A stretch of 64,000 bases of DNA from Tanypteryx hageni (lineage: Eukaryota; Arthropoda; Insecta; Odonata; Petaluridae): positions 93,950,707 to 94,014,706 of the forward strand of contig CM054116.1 of the NCBI GenBank assembly GCA_028673005.1. The letters are read 5' to 3'. The notes under the pieces are model-generated. The model worked only from the letters and a program-made list of their open reading frames with translations. It searched no databases and was not told the DNA's origin. Below, piece by piece: positions 38,222-50,206 of the stretch. The translations under genes were made by a program, and so were the position numbers. Every line of letters starts with the position of its first letter. Positions within the stretch are counted from its first letter, which is position 1.

Positions 38222-41200
38222 TCAGCTCTATAATTCTATTTGGAAACTTGTTGAATATTTTCAAATGTAAATTTTCGCTTTGGTTATTTATTTTATTTCT
38301 TGGGACGTCTAATTGCCAATGAAAGTCCTTTCTGGTTCTGTAACAACATAGCTAACATATGTTGCGTTTATATATTATTATTTACTCCTCCAGTATTATA
38401 ATCTGCTTAAATATAACTTCTGAAGCACATAAAACACTGTGTTTTTGGAGTCACAGACTGAACAAAGAGGCAGTGCCCCATGTTTGCATTATTTAAATTG
38501 TGCAACCATAATTGAAATGGTCATGAATGTTAGCTTAGATAGATAGGGGTGCTTAACCATTCATGTTATTGATGCAGGATTAGGCTAACTCCACAGCTGA
38601 ATGAAAATTACTATCTCATTACAATATTGTTTGTGAAATTTATAGGCTCTAAGATACTTTCCGATATCGTTTTTAGAGCACTAAACTTGAATAGAGTGGA
38701 ATAAAACTTGGGATTTAGAGCTCTAGGAACACAAACGTTACTCTAATAGATTTTGGGTAAGTTCCATTCAGGAATTCTGATTCCATTAGCGGTTCTTATA
38801 TTTATTTGATATGATAATGGGTTTGGAATATTTTTGATTTGCATTAAAAAAATGTTTATCAACAAAATATGGACTCGAGATTCAAATCAATTTCAACTTA
38901 ACGTCATATTATTGCTGCTATTACAAAGAAAAATTAAATATCTCTCGAATTATCTTAAAACTTATTTTTTAATCTAAAAAATAAATTAATTAATTAACTT
39001 GACAGCTCATAATATCGCTGTGCGCTATATTAGAATAATAACGTTTAGCATTTGTTAAACAATCTTGGTAACAATGTAACAAGTAGTGAAATCTCATATT
39101 TTTCGAATTATAACTGATATAACAATGATTTAGTAAACTGTGTGGCAACATGCATTACCCAAGTTTGATATTATTTTTGGTAATAATATAATTGTTACTA
39201 TTGGTAGAAAAATAGTTTATCATAGGAATGTAAGATAGGTAATTTATGTATAGCGTGAAATACGTTAAGTAGCAACCTTACTGAATGAAATGTGTATGAA
39301 TGTTCATGTTTTAAAGCTATTGGTTTTACAGTCACGATATTGATGTGGCGTAAAATTATAAATTAGCTACTCTAATAGAAAAATATTTTTGATTAGGTTA
39401 GATTTGTCATACGTACCGAATGTACGGGATTGTCCTGCAAAGTTACCTGTTGCGCATTTAACATTACCTGATGTGGGTTCATTTAGTTGAACATTACAGG
39501 CATCGGTAGAGATCTATTCCTACATTTAAATATACCTATACGCACGGTTACGACGGTAGTTTTTTAGGCGCTGAAGTTGATAAGTTTATCCCGGACTATC
39601 AAGTTCCATTAAATATTTAATGTACATACATGGTTTTTATTTCTCGCAATTAAGTCTTCCAATTTCCTTAGCTCACAAGCATTACTTTCGAAAACTTCCA
39701 ACTATCGGACCTTATTTATCACAAGTAAAAAAATGAGACTCCTGTATTTTCAAATCGAATTCGGTAAATCTAGATTAGGACGTTCAAGTCAATAAACAAT
39801 GTGTGCAATGTCCTTAAAATCGTTTTTTATTGTTTTAATTGGTACGTTATTGTTTGTTGAATGGTTATTTTATTTTATGTAATGTGTTGACTATTAAAAC
39901 AAGTTACTAAATATACACTTAAAGAGGTTTTTGTTAATGATACAGCCTAGTTTTCACTTTACAATACATCACAAGGTATAAATTCCTATTTTTATCCTGT
40001 TGGACGTAAGTTTTATTGATTTTCATTGATATACATATGTTCAATTGTAAGGATTTTAGGATTTGTATAGGTATGTAGTTAGTTGAAAATTCAATAAATG
40101 GAAATAAAATCAATAGAATATATAGTATACTCCATAAGATTAGCAAAGTTATGTTATTATTTATTTATTTAAATGATACTGAAAATTTAATAATATAAAA
40201 GTAATCATTTTCCTTTAGAGACATTCCACACCTCTGAGAAATGAAAAAAAGCCAGGCAACAGGTGGTTGCTTTGAGGATGCATTGCTTAGGAACTACTAT
40301 ACCGGGTAATTTCATTTATTATTTTAACAGGCCATTGATGAGTAAACTTAAAGATTTTGCTTCAACAGTATTTATTTTTGAAATGGAAAAATCCATTATA
40401 AAATTTGGCTGCAAAACCTTCAATGCTTGTTGTGTGTGCAACTTATTAAGTTCTTTCTAAAAACCTGAGTAAGTTGTATATTTTTTCATTTCTTTCTCAA
40501 CTGCTTTTTATTTTTATTCACTTGGTTCTCTAAGCATAACAAATTGTGGCAAATGCGTAAGATGACTTTCCATATAAAGTCAGTGCTATAGTCTTTTCAA
40601 AATCAATTCTTAATAAAATGAGATGGAATATCTCTTCATAACCATTAAGAAAGTAACAAGTAGATATTCTATCATAGCCACTTAATTGGTTATGTAATTA
40701 TACTTTCCTTTATTGAAATTATGATTTTACATTATATTTTTTATTTAAAAGAATTTCATCAATATCAATCTAGTCTAATTAAAATTCATGCATGCTCAGA
40801 GAGTCAGACATAACGATTGTATGCTAGATTCTTGGAATGCCATATTTACCTGATTATAAGGTGAGATTTTTTCCATATTAATATAAGAAAAACCATAAGT
40901 CATCCTATATTTGTATAATATGAATAAGTACTGCATGGATCATTGGTCATGTATCAAGGTGCCGCAGCATGAAAATTATGCATTACTGTTGTCAATGTAT
41001 GGTATTTTTAAAGATTGAAAGAAAACCTGAATGAACCATATAACAGGAAATTATTTTGTGATAGCCATTGCAAGCACTAGTTTGGATTGTGATTTGAATC
41101 TGAAAACAAGAGGAAGATTGTCGCATCAGAAAAAACTTACCCATTACATTATGATCTTTTGTAGTTGTTTTCTGAAAAAATTACGTTCTATGTGAAAATT

Positions 41201-41985
41201 TTAAGGAAAATAAATAATTGGTCTATTTAACAGCTTATAACTGTTATACATCAGTAGTTAGCAAATTATGCTTGAAAGCCCATGCTTTAACTTCACTAAA
41301 ATGATAACCATGATTAAGCAATAAGAAAAATGCAATTTTTTTATGTGGTTTTTTAAATTGTTTATAAATCGAATGCCATTAAAATATTTAATCTAGTCAA
41401 ACCTAAAATTACTTCTCATTTTAAAATACCAACAGTTATCTAATTTTGTAGGGTACAGATGAATATTAGTAGACTATTACAGATAAATGGAATATGACTG
41501 ACAAGGAGAAAGGTAAATATAATCTTCTGTACATGGTGGTTTATGTTAGGTGTTCCTGGGGCAATAGCTATGATGTTGTAACTTTTAGAATGTTTGCATT
41601 TAATTAGGCAAAATATTACTAATTAAGGATTCATAACAACATATAAAACAAAATTTGCCTAATATCTGCCACACAGCAATGAAATCGGTCTGGTAGTAGA
41701 GAGATGTTTTTACTTACATGGATTCCTTGCATAATGTTATCTTCTATGACTGTTCAAATAGAATTCAGTTGCATTGGTGGACTAAAATGACTTCAATGGG
41801 CAAAACATTATGCTGCACAAGTCAGAAATGAATTTTCCAAGAATATTCAAAATTGTCGTTATCTATTATAAAATATTTTCTCTCCCTATTATTTGAGGAT
41901 GGATGTGTGCATGTCATGGTAGGAAGAGAGTTGAGAGGTGAGACTTGCACTAGTTAATGTGCACTCAAACTACATGCTTTGTGAA
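38222..41985. other. AT-rich intergenic DNA, nothing recognised
   Basis: No ORF with similarity, no RNA gene and no clear repeat found in about 3.7 kb. Confidence 0.5.
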
Positions 41986-41989
41986 GCTA

Positions 41990-42150
41990 GAAATTGATGG
42001 AATGAAGTGATCTTAAGATCATATACCGACAGGCATAAGCTGTAAAGTTGGGAATATTATTGTCACAAGAAAAAATTCTGCTACGATCAGGAATCAAACC
42101 TGGGTCTTCCACTTCCACAAAACTATTGTGGCAAATTAATTTTCCTATTT
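41990..42150 (-). mobile_element. tRNA-like SINE, reverse copy (locus 1)
   Basis: On the minus strand a degraded tRNA-like head with a B-box-like GGTTTGATTCC (complement at 42090-42100) is followed by CAGAATTTTTTCTTG and a tail containing TTTACAGCTTATGCCTGTC and ending ATTCCATCAATTTC. The same head plus tail recurs at 46.2 and 63.5 kb. Confidence 0.7.
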
Positions 42151-42345
42151 CTGAATGCGTGTTTTTTCTTGGTCGGGTCAGGGCTAGCCAAGCTAGTATC
42201 AACCAGCCTCATTGGACGTCTTCCAACAGATACATCAAAGAAAACCCTTTCCTCTCAAATGGTGAGATTGCCAAGCCAGAAATTGATGGAATGATGTAAT
42301 CTTAAGAGCTTATTCTGACAGGTATAAGCTGAAAGGTTGGGAATC
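42150..42345 (-). mobile_element. SINE-family 5' arm and a second tail, reverse orientation (locus 1)
   Basis: About 150 bp (42150-42280) containing the reverse complement of the arm found at 42360-42510, followed by a further copy of the tail (42281-42345: GAAATTGATGGAATGATGTAAT and AAGCTGAAAGGTTGGGAAT on the + strand). Part of the locus-1 inverted structure. Confidence 0.6.
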
Positions 42346-42354
42346 ACATCATTT

Positions 42355-42605
42355 CATCATTTTATAGCTTGGCAATCTCACCATTTGAGAGAGAGGGGTT
42401 TTCTTTGACGTATCTGTTGGAGGACGTCCATTGGGGCTGGTTGATTCTAACTTGGCTAGCCCTGACCCAACTAAGAAAAACATTCACATTCAGAAATGGG
42501 AAAATTAATCTGCTATGATAGTTCAGTGGTAGAATATTTGCCATGCAAGTGGAAGACTTGGGTTTGATTCCTGGTCAAAGCAGAATTTTTTCTCATTTCA
42601 AAATA
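42355..42605 (+). mobile_element. tRNA-like SINE, forward copy with 5' arm (locus 1)
   Basis: A ~150 bp arm (GGCAATCTCACCATTTGAGA ... TTGGCTAGCCCTGACC) is followed by a 72-bp tRNA-like head at 42512-42583, with A-box-like TAGTTCAGTGGTAGAAT and B-box GGTTTGATTCC at 42561-42571, then the start of the tail. The arm is present in reverse at 42150-42280, so the locus is a large inverted repeat. Confidence 0.75.
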
Positions 42606-43667
42606 TTCCCTCTATGCTTTGTGGTTAAGGCATTGTAACATTGTGAATGAATGTATATCATGCTATGAAAAAAGGGGAAGGGTTTAAAAGGTGAGAATTA
42701 GATAAAGAATGATGGTGAATGCTTGCGCATACAGATAACTATATATTGGCAGTTGTTATGTTATAATAGTCAAGGGAGGCAGTTCTGGGACAGAATAGAC
42801 TGGATGTGCCCACATTGAGAATTTGTATTTCAAAGCGTAGCATGGGGTTGGATGCTGAAGGAATCGGGCAGAACCCCTAGTATATTTAACACTAGCCAAA
42901 ATTATAAAATTAATTATTAATAAAAATATTAAAATTAATTTTTTTTAATGGCATTCCTCAGACCCCTGCTATCAGACCCTGTTTGTTTAAATTGTCTACC
43001 ATTGGCAATTCAAGCTTGATTTTTTGCAATTTCATTTCCCCAGATGAATTTAGATTCACTTTCTAGAGCCACACTATCCTTGGCAAACCTTTCATCAACA
43101 TTAAAGTACATTGAATTATATTCAAAAGTGGTGTGTATAACCTAACTCGTTATGATTTTAACACTTCAGAAATTTCCCAAGGGGAGAGGAGACAATTGCC
43201 TCAATCACTCCTCCCCACTTGAATCTGCCAGTCAACAACCCTTTATTCTGAAAACCAAACCCCTGCCCAAATCTTTGTTTTTCTTGTCCTCTGCACCTAA
43301 TCTACAGTGCTGAATAAGGAATTTTGCACAGAAGGAGTCTAAGAAGGCATCCAATGGATGATAATGGGACATTCAAGGGAAGGACCATTGCCGTATTGTC
43401 CTCTGCTTGTTTCTGCTGCTGTAACACTGTATAAAAGGCAAACTGGCATTTTATTTCTAAATAAGAGCTAATGGATATCAGAAAAGTTTTATCAATGGGT
43501 CTAATGATTCCCATTTTTCCAACTGCTTCAGTTTAGCTAAACATTTCCGATTTCTCATCCTACCCTCCATGTTAGGCTTGGAAACCTAAAATTAGATCAA
43601 TTTGAACAAATTGGAATGTTATTCAACCAGCAAAGCCTCCAACCCCCAGGAGTGCGCCTATCTGGAG

Positions 43668-43880
43668 TGCAGTGGGTGCAATGCTCCCGGGCACCGACTT
43701 ACCAGGGTGCCTTCCCATTAAGGTATTTGTATCTATATATAGTTGCAGTTCAAGTTGTGCATTCTGTTTGGGAATGTTTCATCCTTGGTCAGAGTGAAAA
43801 GGAAAAGTGGGAAATACTAAAATGAAATGAAATTTTCCATGCAAAATTTTTCCGATCCCTTGCGATATGCGGTCGCATGA
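43668..43880 (+). repeat. Unnamed dispersed repeat, copy 1
   Basis: This stretch (GCAGTGGGTGCAATGC ... TTTTTCCGATCCCTTG ... CGCATGA) recurs in the same orientation at 52478-52670 with high identity; this copy carries a ~15-20 bp insertion near 43727. No ORF is conserved. Class unknown. Confidence 0.75.
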
Positions 43881-44305
43881 ATTGCTTTATCTTATGTACC
43901 CTTTGTTGTAAAAAAATTTGAATAATTCGGTCATTTATCATGAATATATCCTAAAGTGGGACAATTTTGCATCCCTCAAAATTTTTGGGGGGCCGCAGGA
44001 CATGCTGCTCAATTGCGGCTATGTCCCGCCGAAATCAGGAAAATTCTATAACAGAGAATCGTAGTTCCTTGTTTTTAACAGTATTTATTTACATGTATAA
44101 ATGTAAAAAGGAGTTAAAGTGCCAAATATTGGAAATGGAGGTTGTACACTCAAGATGGAGTTATAAATGAATTCGTAGCCTATAGAAAGCATGAATTGAC
44201 ATAAATCAGTGTTTTTGGGATTGGTTTCATAAGTGACAGTAATACCTTTGATACTTAACATTTGTTATATTTTGACAGTGAAGCATATTATATGCATACC
44301 ATGAC

Positions 44306-45044
44306 TATGGTTACCAGACATCTGGTTTTTCCCAGACATGTCCAGGAGGGATTTTAACACCTGTCTGGAATTTGATTATTTCATTCTATTGTACGTTTTA
44401 AAAATGTTATTGACGTTAATTTTTGGGAAATATTTTTAGAATTGGTAGTAACATTCAAGAATTTTTCTACACAATTTGGGTCGGTATTACAGTTTGTGAT
44501 GTTAACGTTTTATCCACAATTATATTGTGAGATGTTAAATATCATTTTTGACACTTCACTCGATCATTTGCATTAAATTTGTAAATAAGTCATCCCGCAA
44601 ACCGCAGTAATAATATCATATGTCATATTATTATTTTTTAATAATTAGTTTAACATTTATTTCAATGGTAATTGGTAAACTTAGGTTTAGAGTTTATATT
44701 TTTGTATATATATTGTTCAAGATATGTATAAAAAGTTCTATATTCCTATATGTTATTTACATGTTTACTCTGCATCATCAGAATTATTATGTTTGGATAA
44801 CAAGTCATAGTAATTAATATAATTTTAAGTATCATTGCATTTTATGAGTTTTATGCATAAATGTTTAAGTAATAAAACATTTACATTCTACAATTTATTT
44901 TAATAACGTTTAATTGTATTTTATTGATATAACACCACAGTACATTTGTTTGCACTTAAAATGTTAAATTTTAAAAGACTGGGTTTTGTCCAGATTTTTG
45001 TGTTTTGTCATCCGGGGAGTACGATTCAAGATATGGTAACCCTA
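44306..45044. mobile_element. hAT-like element, 739 bp, near-perfect target duplication
   Basis: The ends are TATGGTTACCAGACATC and, as reverse complement, TAGGGTTACCATATCTTG, followed on both sides by CCAGAC/GTCCAG-rich subterminal sequence. Flanking 8-mers ACCATGAC (44298-44305) and ACAATGAC (45045-45052) match in 7 of 8 positions. The interior is AT-rich without a transposase. Confidence 0.65.
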
Positions 45045-45052
45045 ACAATGAC

Positions 45053-46215
45053 ACTTAAGAGGTAACACTCACTATCCTAAGGTGTTCGCATCTCAAAACG
45101 CAAAATTATAATGTGTAAATGAAGCAATTGATGATATGATGAGTCATTCATTCACCCACCACCACTACATCTACACACACACTAATTCTACATGCCATTC
45201 AGACACCCTTCACCGACACACTCGCGCGCGCGCATCCAAACACTCCCACCACAATCTCTCCTTCACACACTATCATACAAAATGCATTCACGCAACAAAT
45301 GTCCCTATTCCCTCAAATTCCCGCCTATCAGTTCCTACGTATGCAGCTCCTAATTTCGCATCACTTTTCACCCGCTTCACTTTTCACACTCACTCACTCA
45401 CTTCACTCGAGTAGCAGAGGTGACCCTGTAAAAATAAAAAAAATCATTTTTCTGAAGAAACATTTTTCATATTAAATTTCCGAATAAATGCATCACCAGG
45501 CCTCGATATTGCAATTACTGCAACCTTTGTCATGACGTTAAATCGCGCTGTTTTCCTTTACGTGATAGATTCTATCAGGTAAAGGAAAACTATTGGATAT
45601 AAGATTCTGTCTGCGTTACAATTCCTAAATGTGAAATGGCACAATGGAATGATTCTTCAAAAATCGAATCCAGCAACGGTTTTTCGAGAAAATACGTCCG
45701 CTTCAAAGGACACTTGCAAATATGACACAACTATGGAACATTGCAAAAATTTACTAGATCATCTAAATGAATAAATCGGCGAATGCTATTACAAGTGAAT
45801 TCGATATTTATGCACGCTTGGAACACCATTCCACTCTAAACGATCAAGCAGTTACTTTTTGAAGGCTGTCATACGTTACAAGAATTACTATCGAATCAAG
45901 CTTAGACCTCGATTCTATTTTTTTGGAGGAGCAGGTATAAACGCGCATTGGTTGTAGCACATATCGCAGAAAAGAGTAATCTCCATGAGCTATTCAACAT
46001 CTCTCTCAGGCTTCTCTGCTATTTTTATATAAATATTTGAAACCGATTTAAATGTGACTTATTTACTATGAAATGACCTGTTGATTGTCACGGATTTTGC
46101 AAAACAGTTTCGGAGGAAAGAAGCAATCGGCTAACATCCGATAATGAGAAGTTGGTTTCACTTGGTCAAATAAAGTCGATTGTTGAAGATATGGTCAGCG
46201 TAAAAATGCCGTAAA
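45053..46215. other. Intergenic DNA with a CA/CAC-rich stretch
   Basis: 45150-45410 is rich in CAC and CA on the + strand and gives a His/Thr-rich ORF of no recognisable family. Apart from the palindrome at 45550-45590, nothing else was recognised. Confidence 0.5.
45550..45590. repeat. 41-bp near-perfect palindrome
   Basis: GTTTTCCTTTAC-G-TGATAGA, one central T, then TCTATCA-G-GTAAAGGAAAAC. All 20 position pairs are complementary except one G/G. It could form a cruciform or a tight RNA hairpin. Confidence 0.9.
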
Positions 46216-46363
46216 TTGATGCAGTGATCAAGGGATCCCTATGCGACAGGTATAAACTCGAATTCTGAGAATGACTGAAATAAAGAGAAAAATTCTGCTA
46301 TGACCGGGAATCGAACCCGGGTCTTCAACTTTCCTGGAGGATATTCTACCATTAAACTATCGT
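46215..46363 (-). mobile_element. tRNA-like SINE, reverse copy (locus 2)
   Basis: The minus-strand tRNA-like head (46296-46363) contains B-box GGGTTCGATTCCCGG and TAGTTTAATGGTAGAATAT; the tail follows (CAGAATTTTTCTC, TTTATACCTGTCGCATAGGGAT). It is the best preserved tRNA-like body in the window, but the anticodon stem does not pair well, so I do not call it a functional tRNA. Confidence 0.75.
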
Positions 46364-46394
46364 TCTCCGGTTTCAGAACTCGGGGAGGGGGAAT

Positions 46395-46460
46395 TAGTCT
46401 ATTACGATAGTTCAGTGGTTCGATTCCTGGTCATAGCGGAATTTTTCACCCAATTTCAAA
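46395..46460 (+). mobile_element. tRNA-like SINE, forward copy, internally deleted (locus 2)
   Basis: TACGATAGTTCAGTGG joins directly to TTCGATTCCTGGTCATAG, so the region between A and B boxes is lost. The tail start (CGGAATTTTTCACCC) follows. It faces the reverse copy head-to-head at about 40 bp. Confidence 0.7.
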
Positions 46461-47287
46461 TTATTGAAATCACGAGCACCGTTTAAGCATTCCATGCGAT
46501 TTCCGATCGAAGTTATTGGCTGCGTCAACGAGCGCAGAGAAAGAGGTGAAGAAGAAGAGGTGAAATAAAATGAACGAGTTGCTATGATAGAAAAACATGC
46601 CAACTATACAAGGGCTAAATAATACCAACCACTTAGGTGAAGATTAGACCAATATTATTATTAGGCTAATAATAGCAATAATAATCGCAATTTCACGCTC
46701 AAATCTTTTGCTTAAATCACTCGCAACTTGTGATCATACAAACTAATTGGATTGCCAACTCGGACTAAATATTTATCCGAGGATTCCAATAAAAATTACG
46801 AAAATAAAAATTGTTTTTGTTCTCAATATTGCTGTAATACGTACTTATATTTTAACAAATCATTGAACATAATGCCGAACCAACAACATACTATTTTTGA
46901 TGATGCACACTTTTCATTCGTTACCATAAAATATTAAATGGAATAAATTTTAGTTCTATTGCTATCATAATTTCTTTCCAGGTATGTAAATTTTGTAAAA
47001 TCATACCTATTCCTTTCAAAATTCGCTATAATGAACAATTATTTGAGTGCCTGCATACGTCTGAATGTTATCCATTACCAAAATTACGTAAAGTTAGTAA
47101 TTTTTAGTAATTAAATATTCCTTAAATACAACCAGGAGTCTGAAGATTATATCGCAAACCCTAAACCTTTACAGCTGCCAAGAATACAGGGCGTAATCAT
47201 GTCTGCCTAAAAGTACTTATTACGTGATGTCTGCGAAATCTAACGTGAAGTAACATGCAAATGTTAAATAAGGAAAAGCGAGCTTAC
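46460..47287. other. AT-rich DNA, nothing recognised
   Basis: No gene or repeat identified. If the minus-strand exons at 47.3-47.8 kb are real, a further exon could lie here, but I see none. Confidence 0.4.
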
Positions 47288-47358
47288 CTTCCTCGCCGTT
47301 GTCTAGAGGGTCTCCTCCTCATGAAGGCTGCGTAGACTCCCATGCCGTTGATGTTGAT
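47288..47358 (-). CDS. Candidate internal exon of an unidentified minus-strand gene
   Basis: On the minus strand the stretch has a pyrimidine-rich acceptor (CTCTCTTAACTGCAG), 71 open nucleotides reading ININGMGVYAAFMRRRPSRQ, and donor GGAAG|GTAAGC, a strong match to consensus. It is GC-richer than its flanks and joins in frame to the exon candidate at 47742-47806. I do not recognise the protein; a spliced non-coding RNA is equally possible. Confidence 0.3.
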
Positions 47359-47741
47359 CTGCAGTTAAGAGAGATCGCTCAATTACCAATAAATATTTTA
47401 CAATTACCTGACACGGTAATGGGTTCGAACATAAGATCCAAATATATTAATAATTTTCCTTATTGCGGAGAATTAGCCTCATTCTATACAACCACAAAGA
47501 AAATTTAATTATCAATTGATTGTTATTAATAAACTAGTGGAATTGCCCGTCAAAAAATACGGGTGTACACAAAATGAAGTATTAAATTAAAATCAAAACA
47601 CTTCAAGATGTATGCCTTACCTATGCGTTAATTCAAAATAGCAACGTAAATAACCAAACCCATGGCTCATTCTCAACATTTATCGAATCTTGCAAAATAT
47701 ATGCAATTTTATATTTATTGTTGCAGAACCTCGATAATTAC

Positions 47742-47806
47742 CTCCAGAAGGAGAGGGGGAGTCCACACTCGCATTCGCCGCCCTGTCATGGAAAAGCAAT
47801 AATGCT
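47742..47806 (-). CDS. Candidate internal exon of an unidentified minus-strand gene
   Basis: The minus strand shows a strong acceptor (GATTTTTTGTTATTTTGCAG), 65 nucleotides reading HYCFSMTGRRMRVWTPPLLLE, and donor GGAG|GTAATT. The frame that runs on into 47288-47358 is open across both pieces. An alternative acceptor (CATGACAG) lies inside it. No family recognised. Confidence 0.3.
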
Positions 47807-48404
47807 CTGCAAAATAACAAAAAATCAATTAAAACGAAGGACTACACAAAATTTGAAGTACAGCATAGCAGCATATTTACTCGAGCATGATGAATGGTGT
47901 CCGATATGCGTCTTCATTCTTCGCGGACGATGCACTCGGCAAAAAAGCACGGTCGAATTCCAGCGGTACCTGTCGACGCTTTTCGTTTTTGGGGAAAAGG
48001 CATTAGCAGTACATTTCGAAATTAGATTTTGCAATTATGAAAGCAAACAAACAAAAATACAATAAAGAATATACGGAGGAGTGTCAATCGCCTAAAATAT
48101 CGATCGTGTGTAAATACGTATGGAAAGGTGAATCTTGCATTCGGATTTTGTGTGTGGACAGGGTGGAAACCTTAAGGGAGGGAGGGGGGGGGATTTTTGA
48201 AGTTTCAGCGAGCTCGCTAAGCCACGGCCGGGCGTATATTGGAAAGTGCAAAGACAAACAAAAACACAAAACACAGCGAAAATAGGACCAAAATTATAGA
48301 TATGTACACCCCCTAATACGCTTCGAATGGTGCATCATGAAGCGTGGTTTTCAATACGCTTTGTGTAGGGGACAATGAAAGGACAGCAAATGTATCGACA
48401 AATG

Positions 48405-48730
48405 TACATATGTATATATAACGTCATTGGTATGCAAATGGGATCTCAGTGTAAACATAAGCATACAAGGTAAAACATACGACTTGAAATACACATAGGT
48501 ATATGTATGTATAAATCCATAAGTATATAAATGTGATCGCAGTGTAAACATAAGCATACAAGGTAAAACATATCGACTTGAAATACACGTCTATATATAA
48601 TTCCATAAGTTATATAAATGGGATCGCAGTGTAAACATAAGTAAACAAGGTAAAACATATCGACATTAAATACACATATGTATATAAATAGGATCGCAGT
48701 GTAAACGCAAGCAAACAAGGAAAAAGTCAA
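48405..48730. repeat. Minisatellite, four units of about 70-93 bp
   Basis: The phrase GATCGCAGTGTAAACATAAG recurs at about 48442, 48535, 48622 and 48692, each followed by ACAAGGTAAAACATA and an AT-rich TACACATATGTATATAA segment of variable length. The parallel minus-strand ORFs here are repeat translations, not genes. Confidence 0.85.
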
Positions 48731-48829
48731 TTAGGCAAATTGTATGACGGGTAGATAATTGGGTGTGGTGGAGGGCGAAACAAGAAAAACACAGATGGAT
48801 AATTTCCTAGAATGGGAGAAAGATAAATT

Positions 48830-48982
48830 TCATATTTTGCAGTCAAGTAAAAAATGCAATGGAATGATATTCAAACCCAATCGGCAATGCCTAAGAAACT
48901 TGTTGGCATTTCTTGTAATGCGTGCCATGTTCTCCTCTTCTTTAAAGCTCTCCACTTGATGATTGCGTAGAATAAGCATCAC
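48830..48982 (-). CDS. Possible further exon of the same minus-strand gene
   Basis: The acceptor is TTATGTTGATTTCAG, followed by an open frame beginning VMLILRNHQVESFKEEENMA that stops at 48830. A weak donor (TTGG|GTTTGA at 48877/48876) would join in phase with the exon at 47742-47806; otherwise it ends as a terminal exon. Evidence is limited to one splice site and an open frame. Confidence 0.15.
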   Translation of the reverse strand: MMLILRNHQVESFKEEENMARITRNANKFLRHCRLGLNIIPLHFLLDCKI

Positions 48983-48999
48983 CTGAAATCAACATAAAT

Positions 49000-49960
49000 A
49001 CAACATTATAAGAAAGAAGAAAATTTGAATAGAGTAGTTTATCAACTACTTCAACTTTCCGTCAGGTTCAACATTTTAATGTTAATAAATGACATTTTCA
49101 CACCGCATGTTTAATTTTGAAATTCGCCCACGCGTAAATAACAAGCGATTTAAGAACATAAAAAACACCCAAGTATCGCTTTCCCACTTAGGACATTGGA
49201 AAGTTTCGAGTATGAAGCAGTTCCTAAAAAAGTAGGCGAAGACAATGATCAGGTAAGATGCAAAACCTAATCCATCCTTTTCTGAATCAATCGTATCAAC
49301 GTTTGGGAATCATCCTTTAACATTTCTGATAAATGCCCTTTCGCTCGCTCCAAGGCAAATGCCTGATGTGTTCGAGCACGGTCAAAATTCTCCACACGTT
49401 AAAAAAAGCTAAAGGTAATGATATTCTACAGCAAAGTGAAGTAACTCTGATTATTGTATTAAGAAGAAAGCCCGAACCTTAACCACGAAAGAGTAGCTAA
49501 TGAACACGGATCCTGAATTTAAGGAGAATACAGGTTCTCACTGAGATTGTGTACGGTGTTGAAATGCGTAGCAACGTAGGCCGAAAAACTACGACACCAC
49601 AATCGAAAATCAAGTCACGCGATCGTAACCAGACTAGTACCCCTACGGGTAACTAAGGCTGCAACTAAGAAAAAAGGACAACACAAAATTGATTTTAATA
49701 AACATAATTTATATAGGTAATATCTATGCATATAATATGTATTTTCCATATGATGCAATTCATTGTCTATAATTTAGCTATATTAGCAACAATAGGGGAT
49801 CCCTTGGTGATAATAGTTTTTCATATAAAAGAATGTAAAATTTTCGTAAAAAACAAATTTATGCCACAAATCGACGCTTATTTCAAAATCAACGGTAGGA
49901 AATGGAATTTCTATCCTATCGGGGTGGTACGTTATTTTCAGCAATTTTAAAGAGAAAATA
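49000..49960. other. AT-rich intergenic DNA, nothing recognised
   Basis: No gene or repeat identified. Confidence 0.5.
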
Positions 49961-50206
49961 ATAATAAGTGTCTTAGGCCCCCTTATTCTTAATATACGTA
50001 AGTATATAGTAGTAGCTCGTAAAATCAGAATTTTCGAAGAGGACACTGTCGTAACTAGAGATATAAAGAGCCGGGGTGACCATAAATCGCTGAAGGAAGG
50101 TTTGAAAGCTATTTCCGCCTGGTGCAAGGAATGGCAAATTGAAATTAATTACCGTAAATGTTTCGCCGTAACATATGGAAAGGCAATTTCTATCTTTCCT
50201 TATTGA
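49960..50206 (+). pseudogene. Non-LTR retrotransposon fragment (reverse transcriptase palm/thumb)
   Basis: From 50021 the + strand reads KIRIFEEDTVVTRDIKSRGD and then a stretch including KEGLKAISAWCKEWQIEIN and KC. This corresponds to the LINE RT 'FADDT...l..dL..l..Wc..w.m..N..Kc' block. The catalytic YADD/FADD is changed to FEED, and the preceding GPL.. motif is broken. It is a dead fragment of a jockey/CR1-like element. Confidence 0.75.

Noticed and set aside
45136..45414. His/Thr-rich 92-codon open frame
   Set aside because: Derived from a CA/CAC-rich stretch, no recognisable domain.
46970..46990. Acceptor fused to donor (TTTCCAG|GTATGT), a recursive-splice-site look-alike on the + strand
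   Set aside because: No + strand gene is known to span it; one such match is expected by chance.
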